This document shows, one piece after another, positions 7,460 through 14,969 of a stretch of 28,387 nt of DNA. Source of the DNA: a virus; the IMG/VR virus record IMGVR_UViG_3300046006_003408, positions 1-28,387 of that record. One strand, 5' to 3'. The notes under the pieces were generated by a model, which saw only the letters and a list, made by a program, of their open reading frames with translations, was not told the origin of the DNA and did no database searches. Every line of letters begins with the position of its first letter. The stretch's first letter is position 1. Position numbers and translations under genes: made by a program.

Positions 7460-8833
7460 TTAAGTATTAGGGTGAGATGTAATATTAGTACCAACTATAG
7501 TATTAGCCCCTGTAGTAATCAATCCATCGTTACATATGTTACCCACAAAGTTATTGTAGTCGGCAGTGCCGCTTTCGGTAATATTGGGTGTTATTGCACT
7601 TGCACAAGTGTTGCCAGTTATTGTGGTATATTTGCCTTTTACATCAATGTCACTTGTTCCATTGGGACTGAATACACAACCAGTAACCGTATTCCAACGA
7701 CCATCTATATTGGCAGCATAGGTGTTTAGCGCAACAAAGCAACCAGTAAGTTGTATTCTTTCGCAATCGCTGTCAGTGTGCAAGCCCGGTCCCCAGTATC
7801 CACCTGTTCCTGCAAAGGAAATGTCAGTGCCTTGGAATCTCCAGTTTGCACAGTTCACCAAATCAACCATGGGATCACTTGTGGGCGTAGGTGTTGTGCC
7901 CGAGGGGAATCCACTGGTAAAGCTGCCGCCAATTACATTTGCCCAGTGAATTTCGTTGGCATAAATGCCTTTTTGACCATTAGATTCACAGTTGATCAAC
8001 CGTTGTCCTTCACTAGAAGGTCCCCGTGGAGACTCGCTTTGAATAAGAGTGTATCCATATCCTGTGCCGTTTTGTGCATGACAACTGTTGAAGTTCACGT
8101 CACCGCAGGTGTCTATGTAATAGGGAGTAGTGCAACTTTGCGCTTGAAGATTGTTCAACCAAATATTTGCAGAAAAACGCAAATGCACAGCTTTGTTTAA
8201 TAAACCAAATTCGCAATCAGTTATTCTAATATAAACAACGCGGATGGCAGCATCTGTGCCTGAAATATATACTGCTGTGCCTGCTCCGGGATTCTGACTG
8301 ATAAACGATAGTTGGCTGATGTTTATATTTGTGTTTGTAACTGTAGTTTCTGTGTATGTGAATATATCTTGACCAGAGTCTCTAGCATAAACTTCACTTA
8401 CACCAGTTCCATCACCCACTATAGTGATATTGGGACCAATAGTGATGGCTCCTACCTTATACTGACCTGATGGAAAATACACTGTGGCTCGATCTGCCGC
8501 CAAAGCTGCGTTAACCGCTGCTTGCACAGCACCAGTTGCATCTTGTGCAAAAACACCAGTTGCACCAAAATCTTTTACATTGAAAACGTCAGCAAATCTG
8601 TCGGCAAGAACTCTAGCAAATGTTGTATTGGTAGCTAAAACATTGACATTGCTTAAAACATCTTGACTAAACTGCGTGATGATTTCAGTGTTGTCTCCAA
8701 ATCCATCACTGTTGCCTATAAACAACTGGCGGGTGTCCAAGCACCAACCCAACTCGCCTTCGCTAAGTTGAACGGGTAAATCGCTACGCAAACCTCTACG
8801 GTGCTGAATTTGGCTGGTAACTACAATAGTCAT
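7460..8833 (-). CDS. Tail spike: Mtd-like N-terminus plus pectate-lyase-like beta-helix
   Basis: 457 residues. Residues ~7-50 (IQHRRGLRSDLPVQLSEGEL, then GWCLDTRQLFIGNSDG) match the short virion-attachment module found at the start of many phage tail proteins and named after the Bordetella phage major tropism determinant. Residues ~84-150 (NVKDFGATG, DATGAVQAAVNAAL, VYFPSGQYKVG, ITIVGDGTG) are the signature of pectate-lyase-3-type right-handed beta-helices. The remainder is Asn/Gly/Thr-rich coils typical of a parallel beta-helix. Probable role: receptor binding or polysaccharide cleavage at the tail. Catalytic residues cannot be assigned from sequence. The ATG has GGAGA about 9 bases upstream and a late promoter at 8857-8864. 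Confidence 0.85.
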   Translation of the reverse strand: MTIVVTSQIQHRRGLRSDLPVQLSEGELGWCLDTRQLFIGNSDGFGDNTEIITQFSQDVLSNVNVLATNTTFARVLADRFADVFNVKDFGATGVFAQDATGAVQAAVNAALAADRATVYFPSGQYKVGAITIGPNITIVGDGTGVSEVYARDSGQDIFTYTETTVTNTNINISQLSFISQNPGAGTAVYISGTDAAIRVVYIRITDCEFGLLNKAVHLRFSANIWLNNLQAQSCTTPYYIDTCGDVNFNSCHAQNGTGYGYTLIQSESPRGPSSEGQRLINCESNGQKGIYANEIHWANVIGGSFTSGFPSGTTPTPTSDPMVDLVNCANWRFQGTDISFAGTGGYWGPGLHTDSDCERIQLTGCFVALNTYAANIDGRWNTVTGCVFSPNGTSDIDVKGKYTTITGNTCASAITPNITESGTADYNNFVGNICNDGLITTGANTIVGTNITSHPNT

Positions 8834-8856
8834 GCTAGTGGGATCTCCATGTTGGA

Positions 8857-8864
8857 TATTTATT
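8857..8864 (-). promoter_or_regulatory. T4-type late promoter (AATAAATA) for the tail spike
   Basis: The minus strand reads AATAAATA, one base from the T4 late consensus TATAAATA. It lies 24 bases upstream of ATG 8833, consistent with a short leader containing GGAGA. Upstream lies a divergent gene, so no read-through is expected here, and I see no sequestering hairpin. Confidence 0.65.
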
Positions 8865-8958
8865 AAAGGTAGGGCTGTAATGCGCTTACATTTACCACAC
8901 GTTTGTTAATATCATACACATGCTGCGTGGGTTATCCCAAACACATGCATTTTTTTGG

Positions 8959-8986
8959 TTGACATACCGGCTGACTGTGCTATCAT
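8959..8986 (+). promoter_or_regulatory. Near-consensus sigma70 promoter, leaderless configuration
   Basis: TTGACA at 8959-8964 (perfect -35), a 16-base spacer, and TATCAT at 8981-8986 (5 of 6 for -10). The expected start is about 7 bases downstream, at or within a base or two of the A of ATG 8993. No Shine-Dalgarno sequence lies between the -10 box and the ATG. Confidence 0.8.
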
Positions 8987-8992
8987 GGGCAC

Positions 8993-9406
8993 ATGAGCAA
9001 GAAACCCCAGGTCAGCGTTGGTGACGTTGTCACCGTTTTGGTCAAAAATCGCATGCAGGGCATGCTAGTTTGGAGGCCTGCTACTGACGAACTAGAGGGC
9101 AAGATCATGTCAAGCCCGGACTGGGTCCCTGAGCACAGCTTTTGTATGACTGGCTCGCGATGGGTTCCCATGCGTGTGATCCGTTGGAGCGATGTGGTCA
9201 GCATCACGCAGAACGGTCGTACTGAAAAGGTAGCCCTATCTGCTGAGGTTACCGCCAAGCCACAGGAATGGCAGATTGCAGGCAGCCGCGGTGCAACCTA
9301 CACTGTCAGCAAGGTTCGTGGAAACTGGCGTTGCAATTGCGTGGCAGGACAGTTCAACCGGGCGTGCAAGCATGTAGCACAAGCCCAAAAGCTGGCTGCG
9401 GCTTGA
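8993..9406 (+). CDS. SWIM-type zinc-finger protein
   Basis: 137 residues. The C-terminus reads YTVSKVRGNWRCNCVAGQ then FNRACKHV, which fits the SWIM motif CxC-x(n)-CxH: C-N-C and C-K-H. SWIM domains bind zinc and are linked to DNA or protein binding. The N-terminal ~60 residues (VGDVVTVLVKNRMQGMLVW, then VPEHSFCMTGSRWVPMRVI) look like a small beta-barrel but I recognise no family. The gene is alone on the plus strand between minus-strand genes, has GC of about 53 percent in two sampled 60-base lines against roughly 40-45 percent for most sampled neighbours, and has its own strong host-type promoter. Likely expressed early, perhaps a regulator. It converges with the nuclease gene, one base apart. 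Confidence 0.8.
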   Translation: MSKKPQVSVGDVVTVLVKNRMQGMLVWRPATDELEGKIMSSPDWVPEHSFCMTGSRWVPMRVIRWSDVVSITQNGRTEKVALSAEVTAKPQEWQIAGSRGATYTVSKVRGNWRCNCVAGQFNRACKHVAQAQKLAAA

Positions 9407-9407
9407 G

Positions 9408-10091
9408 CTAGATCTTGTAAAATTCAGCCACACGCTGCCACCACAGCTGGCTGATATCGTCAAACTCTTGATCTTTTAGCACCCAACACTGGTGCTCTAG
9501 TTGTGGCGTGCACATGACAATCACACCTTGACGAATATCCGTGCCAAACATAGCATTGTGACAATGTGCATATGCTACCAGCTGTAGCTTGTAATCAAAC
9601 ACCCGCTCGTTGGTTTTGGGACGGTTGCTTTGTTTGAAGTCCACAATGCTGGGCTGGCCAGCCCAATTTCCGCAGCAGTCGGTTGTTCCTGCGTAAAGCT
9701 CGGGATAATATAAGTTGGCTTCCAACCCCCAAACTTCGTTTAGGTTGGGGCGAAGATAGTTTTCTATCAGGGTCTGTGCCATGTCCCAGCCCTGCTTGTG
9801 GTAGATGTTTGTGCCGGATTGTGGATTTAATCCCAGCAGTGTTTTTTCCAGATAGTTGTGCATGATAGTGCCGCGAGTAGCAGCCTCGGTGGTAATAGCT
9901 TGTGCTTTCTGAGCACCCATGCGTCGTTTCCAAGCAGCAAGTGCTTGTCTAGCTTCTAGAGGCTTGGTAGCCTCTAAAATAGTTGTCACACTGGCAAGTT
10001 TATTGCCGTCGGGAGTTAGATAACGACGTTGACCTTGGTCATTTGTGCCACGTTCAAGTTTGCTGTAGGAATAGACAGGATTAAGTTGCAT
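9408..10091 (-). CDS. PD-(D/E)XK exonuclease, MGME1/RecB-like
   Basis: 227 residues. The motif series is that of RecB/MGME1-type nucleases: SVTTILE (35-41), RGTIMHNYLE with H78, E124 in GLEANLYYPELYAGTTD with D138, the catalytic VDFKQS (D151, K153), and QLVAYAH (Q170, Y174). These enzymes trim single-stranded or flap DNA and are common in T4-like marine phages, where they may act in replication, recombination or DNA-end processing. The ATG at 10091 lies next to a 12-base palindrome. It follows the 10129-10458 gene by 37 bases on the same strand, so it could be cotranscribed with late genes; I see no separate strong promoter. Confidence 0.85.
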   Translation of the reverse strand: MQLNPVYSYSKLERGTNDQGQRRYLTPDGNKLASVTTILEATKPLEARQALAAWKRRMGAQKAQAITTEAATRGTIMHNYLEKTLLGLNPQSGTNIYHKQGWDMAQTLIENYLRPNLNEVWGLEANLYYPELYAGTTDCCGNWAGQPSIVDFKQSNRPKTNERVFDYKLQLVAYAHCHNAMFGTDIRQGVIVMCTPQLEHQCWVLKDQEFDDISQLWWQRVAEFYKI

Positions 10092-10102
10092 AAGCTAGCT
10101 TA
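10091..10102. repeat. 12-bp perfect palindrome at the nuclease start
   Basis: TAAGCTAGCTTA is self-complementary and its first base is the last base of the minus-strand start codon complement. It covers the place where a Shine-Dalgarno sequence should be. It could be a protein-binding site or form a small hairpin that limits translation, or be chance. Confidence 0.45.
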
Positions 10103-10128
10103 CTACATGCTTTATGAAAAGTCACACG

Positions 10129-10458
10129 TTAAATCTTGCGTGATTTTTTAGCCATTTTAGCTACATGATCTCGCGCTTTTTCTGATTCATCAGCACTGGT
10201 AATAGATTCCGGGGTGCCAACATCCAGATACACATGATCAGGTGTCACTCTCTTGACAAAATCAGCACCTGTTAGAGCGTTCATGACCCATTCCGGGCTA
10301 ACGTCGTAATCTTGCCCGTGCAGTTCTTTCATGTGTTTGAGAACCAAGTCCATGCTTACCTTGCTGGTTTTATTAGCAAGGTAAGGTATGAACATCTGTT
10401 TCAAACTTTGTGCGACTTCAGTTTCAATGTCCTCGCACAAAATTTCACTAATACGCAC
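10129..10458 (-). CDS. Small conserved phage protein of unknown function
   Basis: 109 residues from GTG 10458 (VRISEILCEDIETEV), one base after the stop of the preceding large gene. The frame stays open further upstream but would then overlap the large gene's end, so the GTG is preferred. AGGG lies about 11 bases upstream, inside a palindrome. The body is helical and charged (LKHMKELHGQDYDVSPEWVM) with a short valine-rich segment (FVKRVTPDHVYLDVG) and a basic C-terminus (KMAKKSRKI). No motif recognised. It is probably translated by coupling to the 1023-residue protein and may be its partner in the particle. Confidence 0.6.
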   Translation of the reverse strand: MRISEILCEDIETEVAQSLKQMFIPYLANKTSKVSMDLVLKHMKELHGQDYDVSPEWVMNALTGADFVKRVTPDHVYLDVGTPESITSADESEKARDHVAKMAKKSRKI

Positions 10459-10459
10459 G

Positions 10460-10477
10460 TTACAGGGTGCCCTGTAA
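10460..10477. repeat. 18-bp palindrome over a stop codon and next ribosome site
   Basis: TTACAGGG-TG-CCCTGTAA: 8-base arms with a 2-base centre. On the minus strand it contains the TAA stop of the 1023-residue gene and the AGGG upstream of GTG 10458. As RNA it forms a hairpin that ribosomes finishing the first gene would open, a classic arrangement for translational coupling. Confidence 0.65.
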
Positions 10478-13400
10478 CTTGGTGATCTTTTTATCAAAGT
10501 CTCTGGGACCAAACATTTGCAAAACTTTGATATCTTTTGCATTTAAATCACGCCAAAATTTGGCATTGGCACGGCTTTCAAAAAACTTCTGCTGTTGTTG
10601 ACCTTGCTGGTCTTGATAAGCCAATCCCCATGGTGCTTGTTTTTTAGCTTGCACCAGTTTGCGGATTTGCAGCACAGTGGCAACTTGTTCTTGTAGCTTG
10701 TGAATGCCTTGATTGCGATAAGCTGCCAGCCAAGTTTCAACTTTACGTTGATGTTGTTGAGCTTGGGCAATTTTACCTGCAACAACTTCACCTTCTAAAC
10801 CGTAACCTACATTCAGGGGATCAACTACAATGCCTTCGCTAAGCTGTTGTTTCCATGTTTGGCGATGTTCTTGAAGAGTTTTTTGCAAGCTACCAATGTG
10901 CTTTTTGAGTGTTTCCAAACGAACTTGGTTGCGTGTATAGCTTTCTTCTTTTTTGCCAAACATTTTCCAAGCTGTTGCATACAAGACTTCTTCAGCACGA
11001 TCACCGTATTGTTTGCGGAACTTTTCTTTGTTTTGGCGTATAAAACGTTCGGCTTTTTCACCAGGAGGCGCAACTTCTTGCAACTGAGCTTCTGGTAATC
11101 CTGATGTTTTACGACGTTGCAGTTCCTTATTTGCGTTTGCGTCGCCTTTAGCAGCTAGTTGTTGCAAACGCTGATCGCTTGCAATGTCGTAGGGATTGCT
11201 TACACCAGTTGCGCTGGGCTTCATATCCAGGCTAGGAGTAGGTTGCGGTCCACGACGTGCAAGTTCTTGACGTGCCTTGGAATCACTAGCAGCTTTTTGC
11301 TTTAAACGATCATAGTCCATTATTTCATAAGGATTTGCTCCCATTAAACTATTTTCTTTTAGTTTACCGTATGCAAGTGTAGGTGCAGCAGCTTGTGCAG
11401 TCCCTGTCCGTGGAATGTGCCCACCTCTGGTCCTTTGTGATTTTTCCGCTCCGCGTGCACGTTTTGCAGAACCCTGCGTAACGTTCCCACCACGTGCCAA
11501 AAACTCACGTTCCATTCTTTCCTGTTCTTTACGTTCGTCGGGACTTAGGTCTTCTTTCATACCCATGCCGTCATCTTCAGGATCTTCGTCACTGCCCCAG
11601 TCATCGTCCCATGCTTCTGCCAAGTCATTCTTTTTGCTGCGGCCTAGTGGTTCTTCAGCCCCCGGTGCTTCTGCAGGAGGTTCACCTAGTTCATCGCCAT
11701 CAGGAGTTTCTTCGCCAGCTAATTCAACATCAGGGGCTGGTGCTTCTGCTTGTTGACCGGGTATTCCACCTTGTTGTAGTGTTTCAATGCTAGTGTCAAC
11801 TTGTTCTTTTGTTTCAGTTGTAGTGCTTAATAGTGATTCCAAACTGGCTTTTACAGTGTCATTGAAACCTTGTGCAGCTTCAGGGCCAAACTGTTCGCGC
11901 ATGACGTCTACCAAGGGCATGAGATCTTCCACGCTCATCTTGGCAATCTTTTCAGCAGTTTGTTGAAGTTGATTGCTTAAATCTTTAGCTGCCAACAGTG
12001 TTTCTGCTTGAGCTAGGTCTTGCTGTTCCATGACCTTTGCACGGCGCAGGCGTTGCTCGGCAAGGTGGCGGCTTTTGCCAGCGCGGGCATCACTGAAGTG
12101 ATCATCTAGGGCGTGCATTTCAAATTGCTTGTAGTCTAAATAATGCTTGGCGCTGCTAATGCATTCGCTTGCTGTGGTAAGCTTCATGGCCACCCAGCCT
12201 TCGAGATGATCTCCTGGCTTGATCATTTCAAACAACTTGGTGCTGTATTCCACAATCATCATGAGATTTTGGCGAGTAATACTTCCTGATGTTTCGCCAA
12301 GTTCCATGTCACCATCAAGGTCTTCAGGAAGTTGTTCAGGCTCAAAAGTCTTGTAATAGTCAAGGTAGTGATAAATTTTGTCAAGGTAGTTGGCTGACTT
12401 GGTCAATGCACCAGCTATCCAAGGCTCAATTTCTTCGTTAACTTGTATTTGATTCATCATGCTCATGGCATACTTGGCATTGCGATAAAGTTCGCTGCGG
12501 GTCATGCTAGCTTGATATTCATAATGCTTGACATCAGTATGTGGGTCACGTTCAACGTCTACGTCAAACTCCAAACTGTCATGCATTTCTCCCAGCACAT
12601 TTTCATCAACTTTTGCAAGTTCATCACGTGTGTCGCCAGTTACTTGGAAAGTCTTGCCAGCAACTGTGAAGTGTTTTTTACCTGATTTGATAGCGTCAAG
12701 GCGTGCTTTTACAAACTCATTGCCTTCCGGTGTAACTTCACGACGACTGTGAATCATATCGGTTTCTTTTACTGACTTTTTAGCCTTTTTGTCCATGGGC
12801 TGCTCTTTCTCTTTTTCAATTTCTTTTTCCACTTCCCAGTCGCCGCGACGTATTTCGGGATCACCGCGTAGCTCTTCACGCTGTGCTAGCAAAGCTGGGC
12901 CATAAAGCTCAACCCCTTTGTTGACTATACGTGTTTTGACTTTGTCAGTTACGTCATCTAACATGCCTGCTTGCTCCGCATGCCGCATGAGCTTGACAAT
13001 ATCACGCTCAAGTGTTGTCAGTTGGGTTGCTTGCTCTTTGGCAAAAGCTGTGCCCACATGCTGTAGTTTATCTGCTATAGTTTGCAGCGCAACAATGAAC
13101 AAATCGCGTTGTTCTTGCTGTTGCTTTTCTTCATTGCTGAGCTTGCCAGTTTTACTGGGAGGAACAACATACATGGCAAACTGCTCAAGTTTGCGGGCAA
13201 ATGCCAAACGTTGCTGTTCCTTGCTGACAGGAGCATCTAGGGATTCTTTTACAGTGGTTTTCTTCTTGCGTCCAGGACTTACTTCACGAAGAGTAATAGA
13301 CAACGCTTCCAAAATCAGCATGTTTTTAATGTATTCGGGATTGCTGAGATAGCTGTTGAAGCTGCTGTTTTCAATCACAGTATCCCGGGCCTGCTGTGTT

Positions 13401-13531
13401 TCCGAGATCATAGCATGTATTTTGCTCTCACTGAGATTGTTTGGTAACTCAATACCATGAATACTTTTTAAAGTATGACGTAGTTGTTGTAGTCTATAAG
13501 TTGGAGTGGGGTCCAAGTAATCAATAACCAT
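10460..13531 (-). CDS. Large charged protein, probable virion/head-associated, with internal repeats
   Basis: 1023 residues, rich in E, K, Q and A, largely helical, no membrane segment. Recurrent phage modules seen: residues ~265-302 (VTPEGNEFVKARLDAIKSGK then FTVAGKTFQVTGD); a duplicated ~48-residue helical unit at 346-393 and 420-467, each ending (H/Y)YLDY; two NPY(E/D)I...RLxxxA...ELxRR units around 730-800; and PPGEKAERFIRQNKEKFRKQ before YGDRAEEVLYATAWKMFG near 830-870. I recall similar modules in structural proteins of T4-like marine phages. An internal or head-core protein is my best guess. The ATG has AGGGAA 8 bases upstream and is driven by a perfect late promoter. Its leader contains one arm of a long inverted repeat. 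Confidence 0.72.
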   Translation of the reverse strand: MVIDYLDPTPTYRLQQLRHTLKSIHGIELPNNLSESKIHAMISETQQARDTVIENSSFNSYLSNPEYIKNMLILEALSITLREVSPGRKKKTTVKESLDAPVSKEQQRLAFARKLEQFAMYVVPPSKTGKLSNEEKQQQEQRDLFIVALQTIADKLQHVGTAFAKEQATQLTTLERDIVKLMRHAEQAGMLDDVTDKVKTRIVNKGVELYGPALLAQREELRGDPEIRRGDWEVEKEIEKEKEQPMDKKAKKSVKETDMIHSRREVTPEGNEFVKARLDAIKSGKKHFTVAGKTFQVTGDTRDELAKVDENVLGEMHDSLEFDVDVERDPHTDVKHYEYQASMTRSELYRNAKYAMSMMNQIQVNEEIEPWIAGALTKSANYLDKIYHYLDYYKTFEPEQLPEDLDGDMELGETSGSITRQNLMMIVEYSTKLFEMIKPGDHLEGWVAMKLTTASECISSAKHYLDYKQFEMHALDDHFSDARAGKSRHLAEQRLRRAKVMEQQDLAQAETLLAAKDLSNQLQQTAEKIAKMSVEDLMPLVDVMREQFGPEAAQGFNDTVKASLESLLSTTTETKEQVDTSIETLQQGGIPGQQAEAPAPDVELAGEETPDGDELGEPPAEAPGAEEPLGRSKKNDLAEAWDDDWGSDEDPEDDGMGMKEDLSPDERKEQERMEREFLARGGNVTQGSAKRARGAEKSQRTRGGHIPRTGTAQAAAPTLAYGKLKENSLMGANPYEIMDYDRLKQKAASDSKARQELARRGPQPTPSLDMKPSATGVSNPYDIASDQRLQQLAAKGDANANKELQRRKTSGLPEAQLQEVAPPGEKAERFIRQNKEKFRKQYGDRAEEVLYATAWKMFGKKEESYTRNQVRLETLKKHIGSLQKTLQEHRQTWKQQLSEGIVVDPLNVGYGLEGEVVAGKIAQAQQHQRKVETWLAAYRNQGIHKLQEQVATVLQIRKLVQAKKQAPWGLAYQDQQGQQQQKFFESRANAKFWRDLNAKDIKVLQMFGPRDFDKKITKLQGTL

Positions 13532-13533
13532 GA

Positions 13534-13597
13534 ATATTTCCCTGCTGCCTGGGTATGCTAACTGATTTGTATTTATACACCGGCAGCAGAGAAATAT
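13534..13597 (-). promoter_or_regulatory. Inverted repeat straddling the late promoter, predicted read-through silencer
   Basis: 16-base arms at 13534-13549 and 13582-13597 (CTGCTGCC and GGCAGCAG cores, flanked by ATATTTC and GAAATAT) with one DNA mismatch that becomes a U-G wobble in minus-strand RNA. The late promoter is in the 32-base loop, and the 3' arm in RNA contains the AGGGAA ribosome site of the 10460-13531 gene. Read-through RNA would fold and hide the site; RNA begun at the late promoter lacks the 5' arm. Confidence 0.7.
13570..13577 (-). promoter_or_regulatory. Consensus T4-type late promoter (TATAAATA)
   Basis: A perfect 8 of 8 match on the minus strand, upstream of ATG 13531, with the expected start near 13563-13564. 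It lies in the gap between the 13613 gene and the 1023-residue gene. Confidence 0.8.
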
Positions 13598-13612
13598 ATT
13601 TTTAAAATTCTA

Positions 13613-14260
13613 CTAGATTGGCAAGTGTTTTTTTAGTTGATCACGTATCTGTTGTGCGCGATCGCTGCTGGCTTGCATGCGGGTTTCGTAGAGTTGACGT
13701 TGATGTTGATCACGTGTTTTGCGACTGCGGATGCGGAACCTGTGTGCATCAATTTTATGACTGGTATAGGTATCATCTTGCTCAAACAGCTCGCGAACTT
13801 TCCAACTGTTGACCATTTCGCCTTTGTTTAACAGTCGTGCAACGCCCAACGCAGTTTCATAAAGACTGATGTCATTTGCTATTACTTGTTGAGTTTGTGT
13901 GTGATGGATACTGTAGTATTGTTTTCCAGCTAGGCGAGCAGCATCTTCATGAACAGCAATCTGCCAACTTCCCACACTTATTCCACGTGTATTACGTTGC
14001 TCTTGTAAAGCTTGGCGGAATTCTTGGTTGGGCTCAGGATCTTGAACCAAATCATCAGTAATATGTTCCAGTCTAGAAAGCACATTATGCATGGCTTGCA
14101 CGTCAGCTGACGTTATTTGGCCAGGACCTGCCAGTTGCACACTTTCATTCAGTGGTTTACTGGGATTTTTAGGAGAGGATGCTGCACCTGCAGGGGATTT
14201 GCCATCCATAATATCCAGCAGATTTTGCATGTAGTTGCGTTCTTGTTCGCCAACGGTCAT
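13613..14260 (-). CDS. Probable virion-associated protein, unknown function
   Basis: 215 residues. N-terminus MTVGEQERNYMQNLLDIMDG, then a Pro/Ser linker and LNESVQLAGPGQITSADVQ. The second half is helical and basic: ETALGVARLLNKGEMVNSWK, ELFEQDDTYTSHKIDAHRFR, and a C-terminal coil ending RDQLKKHLPI. Similar helix-rich proteins sit in the structural region of T4-like marine phages; I cannot name a function. Its start overlaps the stop of the preceding gene by four bases (ATGA), so translation is coupled. It is the last gene of the 14876-13613 operon. Confidence 0.68.
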   Translation of the reverse strand: MTVGEQERNYMQNLLDIMDGKSPAGAASSPKNPSKPLNESVQLAGPGQITSADVQAMHNVLSRLEHITDDLVQDPEPNQEFRQALQEQRNTRGISVGSWQIAVHEDAARLAGKQYYSIHHTQTQQVIANDISLYETALGVARLLNKGEMVNSWKVRELFEQDDTYTSHKIDAHRFRIRSRKTRDQHQRQLYETRMQASSDRAQQIRDQLKKHLPI

Positions 14261-14478
14261 GATTTATGCTCCTGATAACCATAGTAAATATGGCCCTGAC
14301 TTTGCAGTCTTGTCAAGAGGCCACGCTGACAAAGTTGTCGGGCTATTTCCTGTTCACGTTCATTTAATGCTCGACGCAAGCAAACACCATTTTCACTTCC
14401 ACGAACCCGTTCAAGTACAACAGATTCTTCATTGCTAATGGGTTGCAGCACGCCTTGAGCTATTTCGATAAACTTCAT
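14257..14478 (-). CDS. Small phage protein, possible winged-helix-like fold, unknown function
   Basis: 73 residues, joined to both neighbours by 4-base ATGA overlaps, which strongly supports it as real. The sequence after residue 36 (LNEREQEIARQLCQRGLLTR) followed by LQSQGHIYYGYQ has a helix, turn, helix, then beta-hairpin look, as in small winged-helix proteins. That is only a pattern impression. No cysteine pair suitable for zinc. Confidence 0.65.
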   Translation of the reverse strand: MKFIEIAQGVLQPISNEESVVLERVRGSENGVCLRRALNEREQEIARQLCQRGLLTRLQSQGHIYYGYQEHKS

Positions 14479-14876
14479 CTTGGTGTTGCACCAACAGGTG
14501 CAGGCTGCGCAGCGGTGGGTTTAACGGCTGTTTGTGAACTTTTTATAAAGTCTGCACCTATTGCACCCAATGCCGTAAGAGCTTTGGTTTTTGCTTGTGC
14601 TTGCACAGTTTGAAATGGCTGTGCTTGAGCATTTTGATAAATGGCACTCAATAACGTTCCAATAACATATAATCTAGCTGCTTCGGCATTTCCTTTGTAT
14701 TGCGGAAGGTTAATGGCACTTTTCACCAACTGCGAAATTGTATTACTAGCAGCATCTTCTTGTAAAGTTTCTGCAGGTGTATCAACTCCAGCCAGCTGCA
14801 ACATTCTACCCAAGGGGTCTAATGTGGTTAAGTTGCCCATTACCCCTTCATTTACGATGTTTTCTGATTGTGTCAT
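14475..14876 (-). CDS. Small probable structural protein, unknown function
   Basis: 133 residues, first gene of a three-gene operon with ATGA overlap to the next. Ala- and Gln-rich, helical (AARLYVIGTLLSAIYQNAQA), with a Pro/Ala C-terminal tail (VKPTAAQPAPVGATPR). The hydrophobic patch is too short for a confident membrane helix. AAGGA lies about 9 bases before ATG 14876, inside the 3' arm of a long inverted repeat. Transcribed from a diverged late promoter. Function not recognisable. Confidence 0.65.
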   Translation of the reverse strand: MTQSENIVNEGVMGNLTTLDPLGRMLQLAGVDTPAETLQEDAASNTISQLVKSAINLPQYKGNAEAARLYVIGTLLSAIYQNAQAQPFQTVQAQAKTKALTALGAIGADFIKSSQTAVKPTAAQPAPVGATPR

Positions 14877-14880
14877 AATG

Positions 14881-14932
14881 TTTTTCCTTGAACGTCAAGT
14901 ATTTAGTTAGTGAACTTGACATCAAGAAAAAA
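14881..14932 (-). promoter_or_regulatory. Inverted repeat straddling a late promoter, predicted read-through silencer
   Basis: The outer arms 14881-14891 and 14922-14932 pair over 11 bases (one mismatch, U-G in minus-strand RNA). The inner arms GTCAAGT 14894-14900 and ACTTGAC 14914-14920 pair perfectly. The 13-base loop plus one arm base contains ACTAAATA. In RNA the 3' outer arm carries the AAGGA of the 14475-14876 gene. The 5' outer arm overlaps the U-tract of the terminator just upstream, so terminator and silencer share bases. Confidence 0.65.
14900..14907 (-). promoter_or_regulatory. Diverged late promoter (ACTAAATA)
   Basis: 6 of 8 match to TATAAATA, with the conserved TAAATA core, at 24 bases from ATG 14876. 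Supported mainly by position and by being the only candidate before this operon. Confidence 0.5.
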
Positions 14933-14952
14933 GGGCGCAAAAGCGCCCTTTT
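14927..14952 (-). terminator. Intrinsic terminator after the 14970-15755 gene
   Basis: AAGGGCGC (14931-14938), AAAA loop, GCGCCCTT (14943-14950). On the minus strand the stem is followed by TTTTCTTGAT, extending a six-T run with the stem end. It lies about 20 bases after the stop of the 14970 gene. The plus strand also has a short T-run, but no plus-strand gene ends here. Confidence 0.9.
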
Positions 14953-14969
14953 CTCCTAGTGGAAAAGTA

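Noticed and set aside
7722-8200. Plus-strand open frames inside the tail spike region
   Set aside because: Shadows of the beta-helix gene on the other strand; no ribosome sites and no recognisable domains.
12918-13352. Plus-strand open frame of 144 codons, Ser/Cys/Leu-rich
   Set aside because: Antisense shadow of the 1023-residue gene; its composition is that of reversed Glu/Lys/Gln-rich coding sequence.
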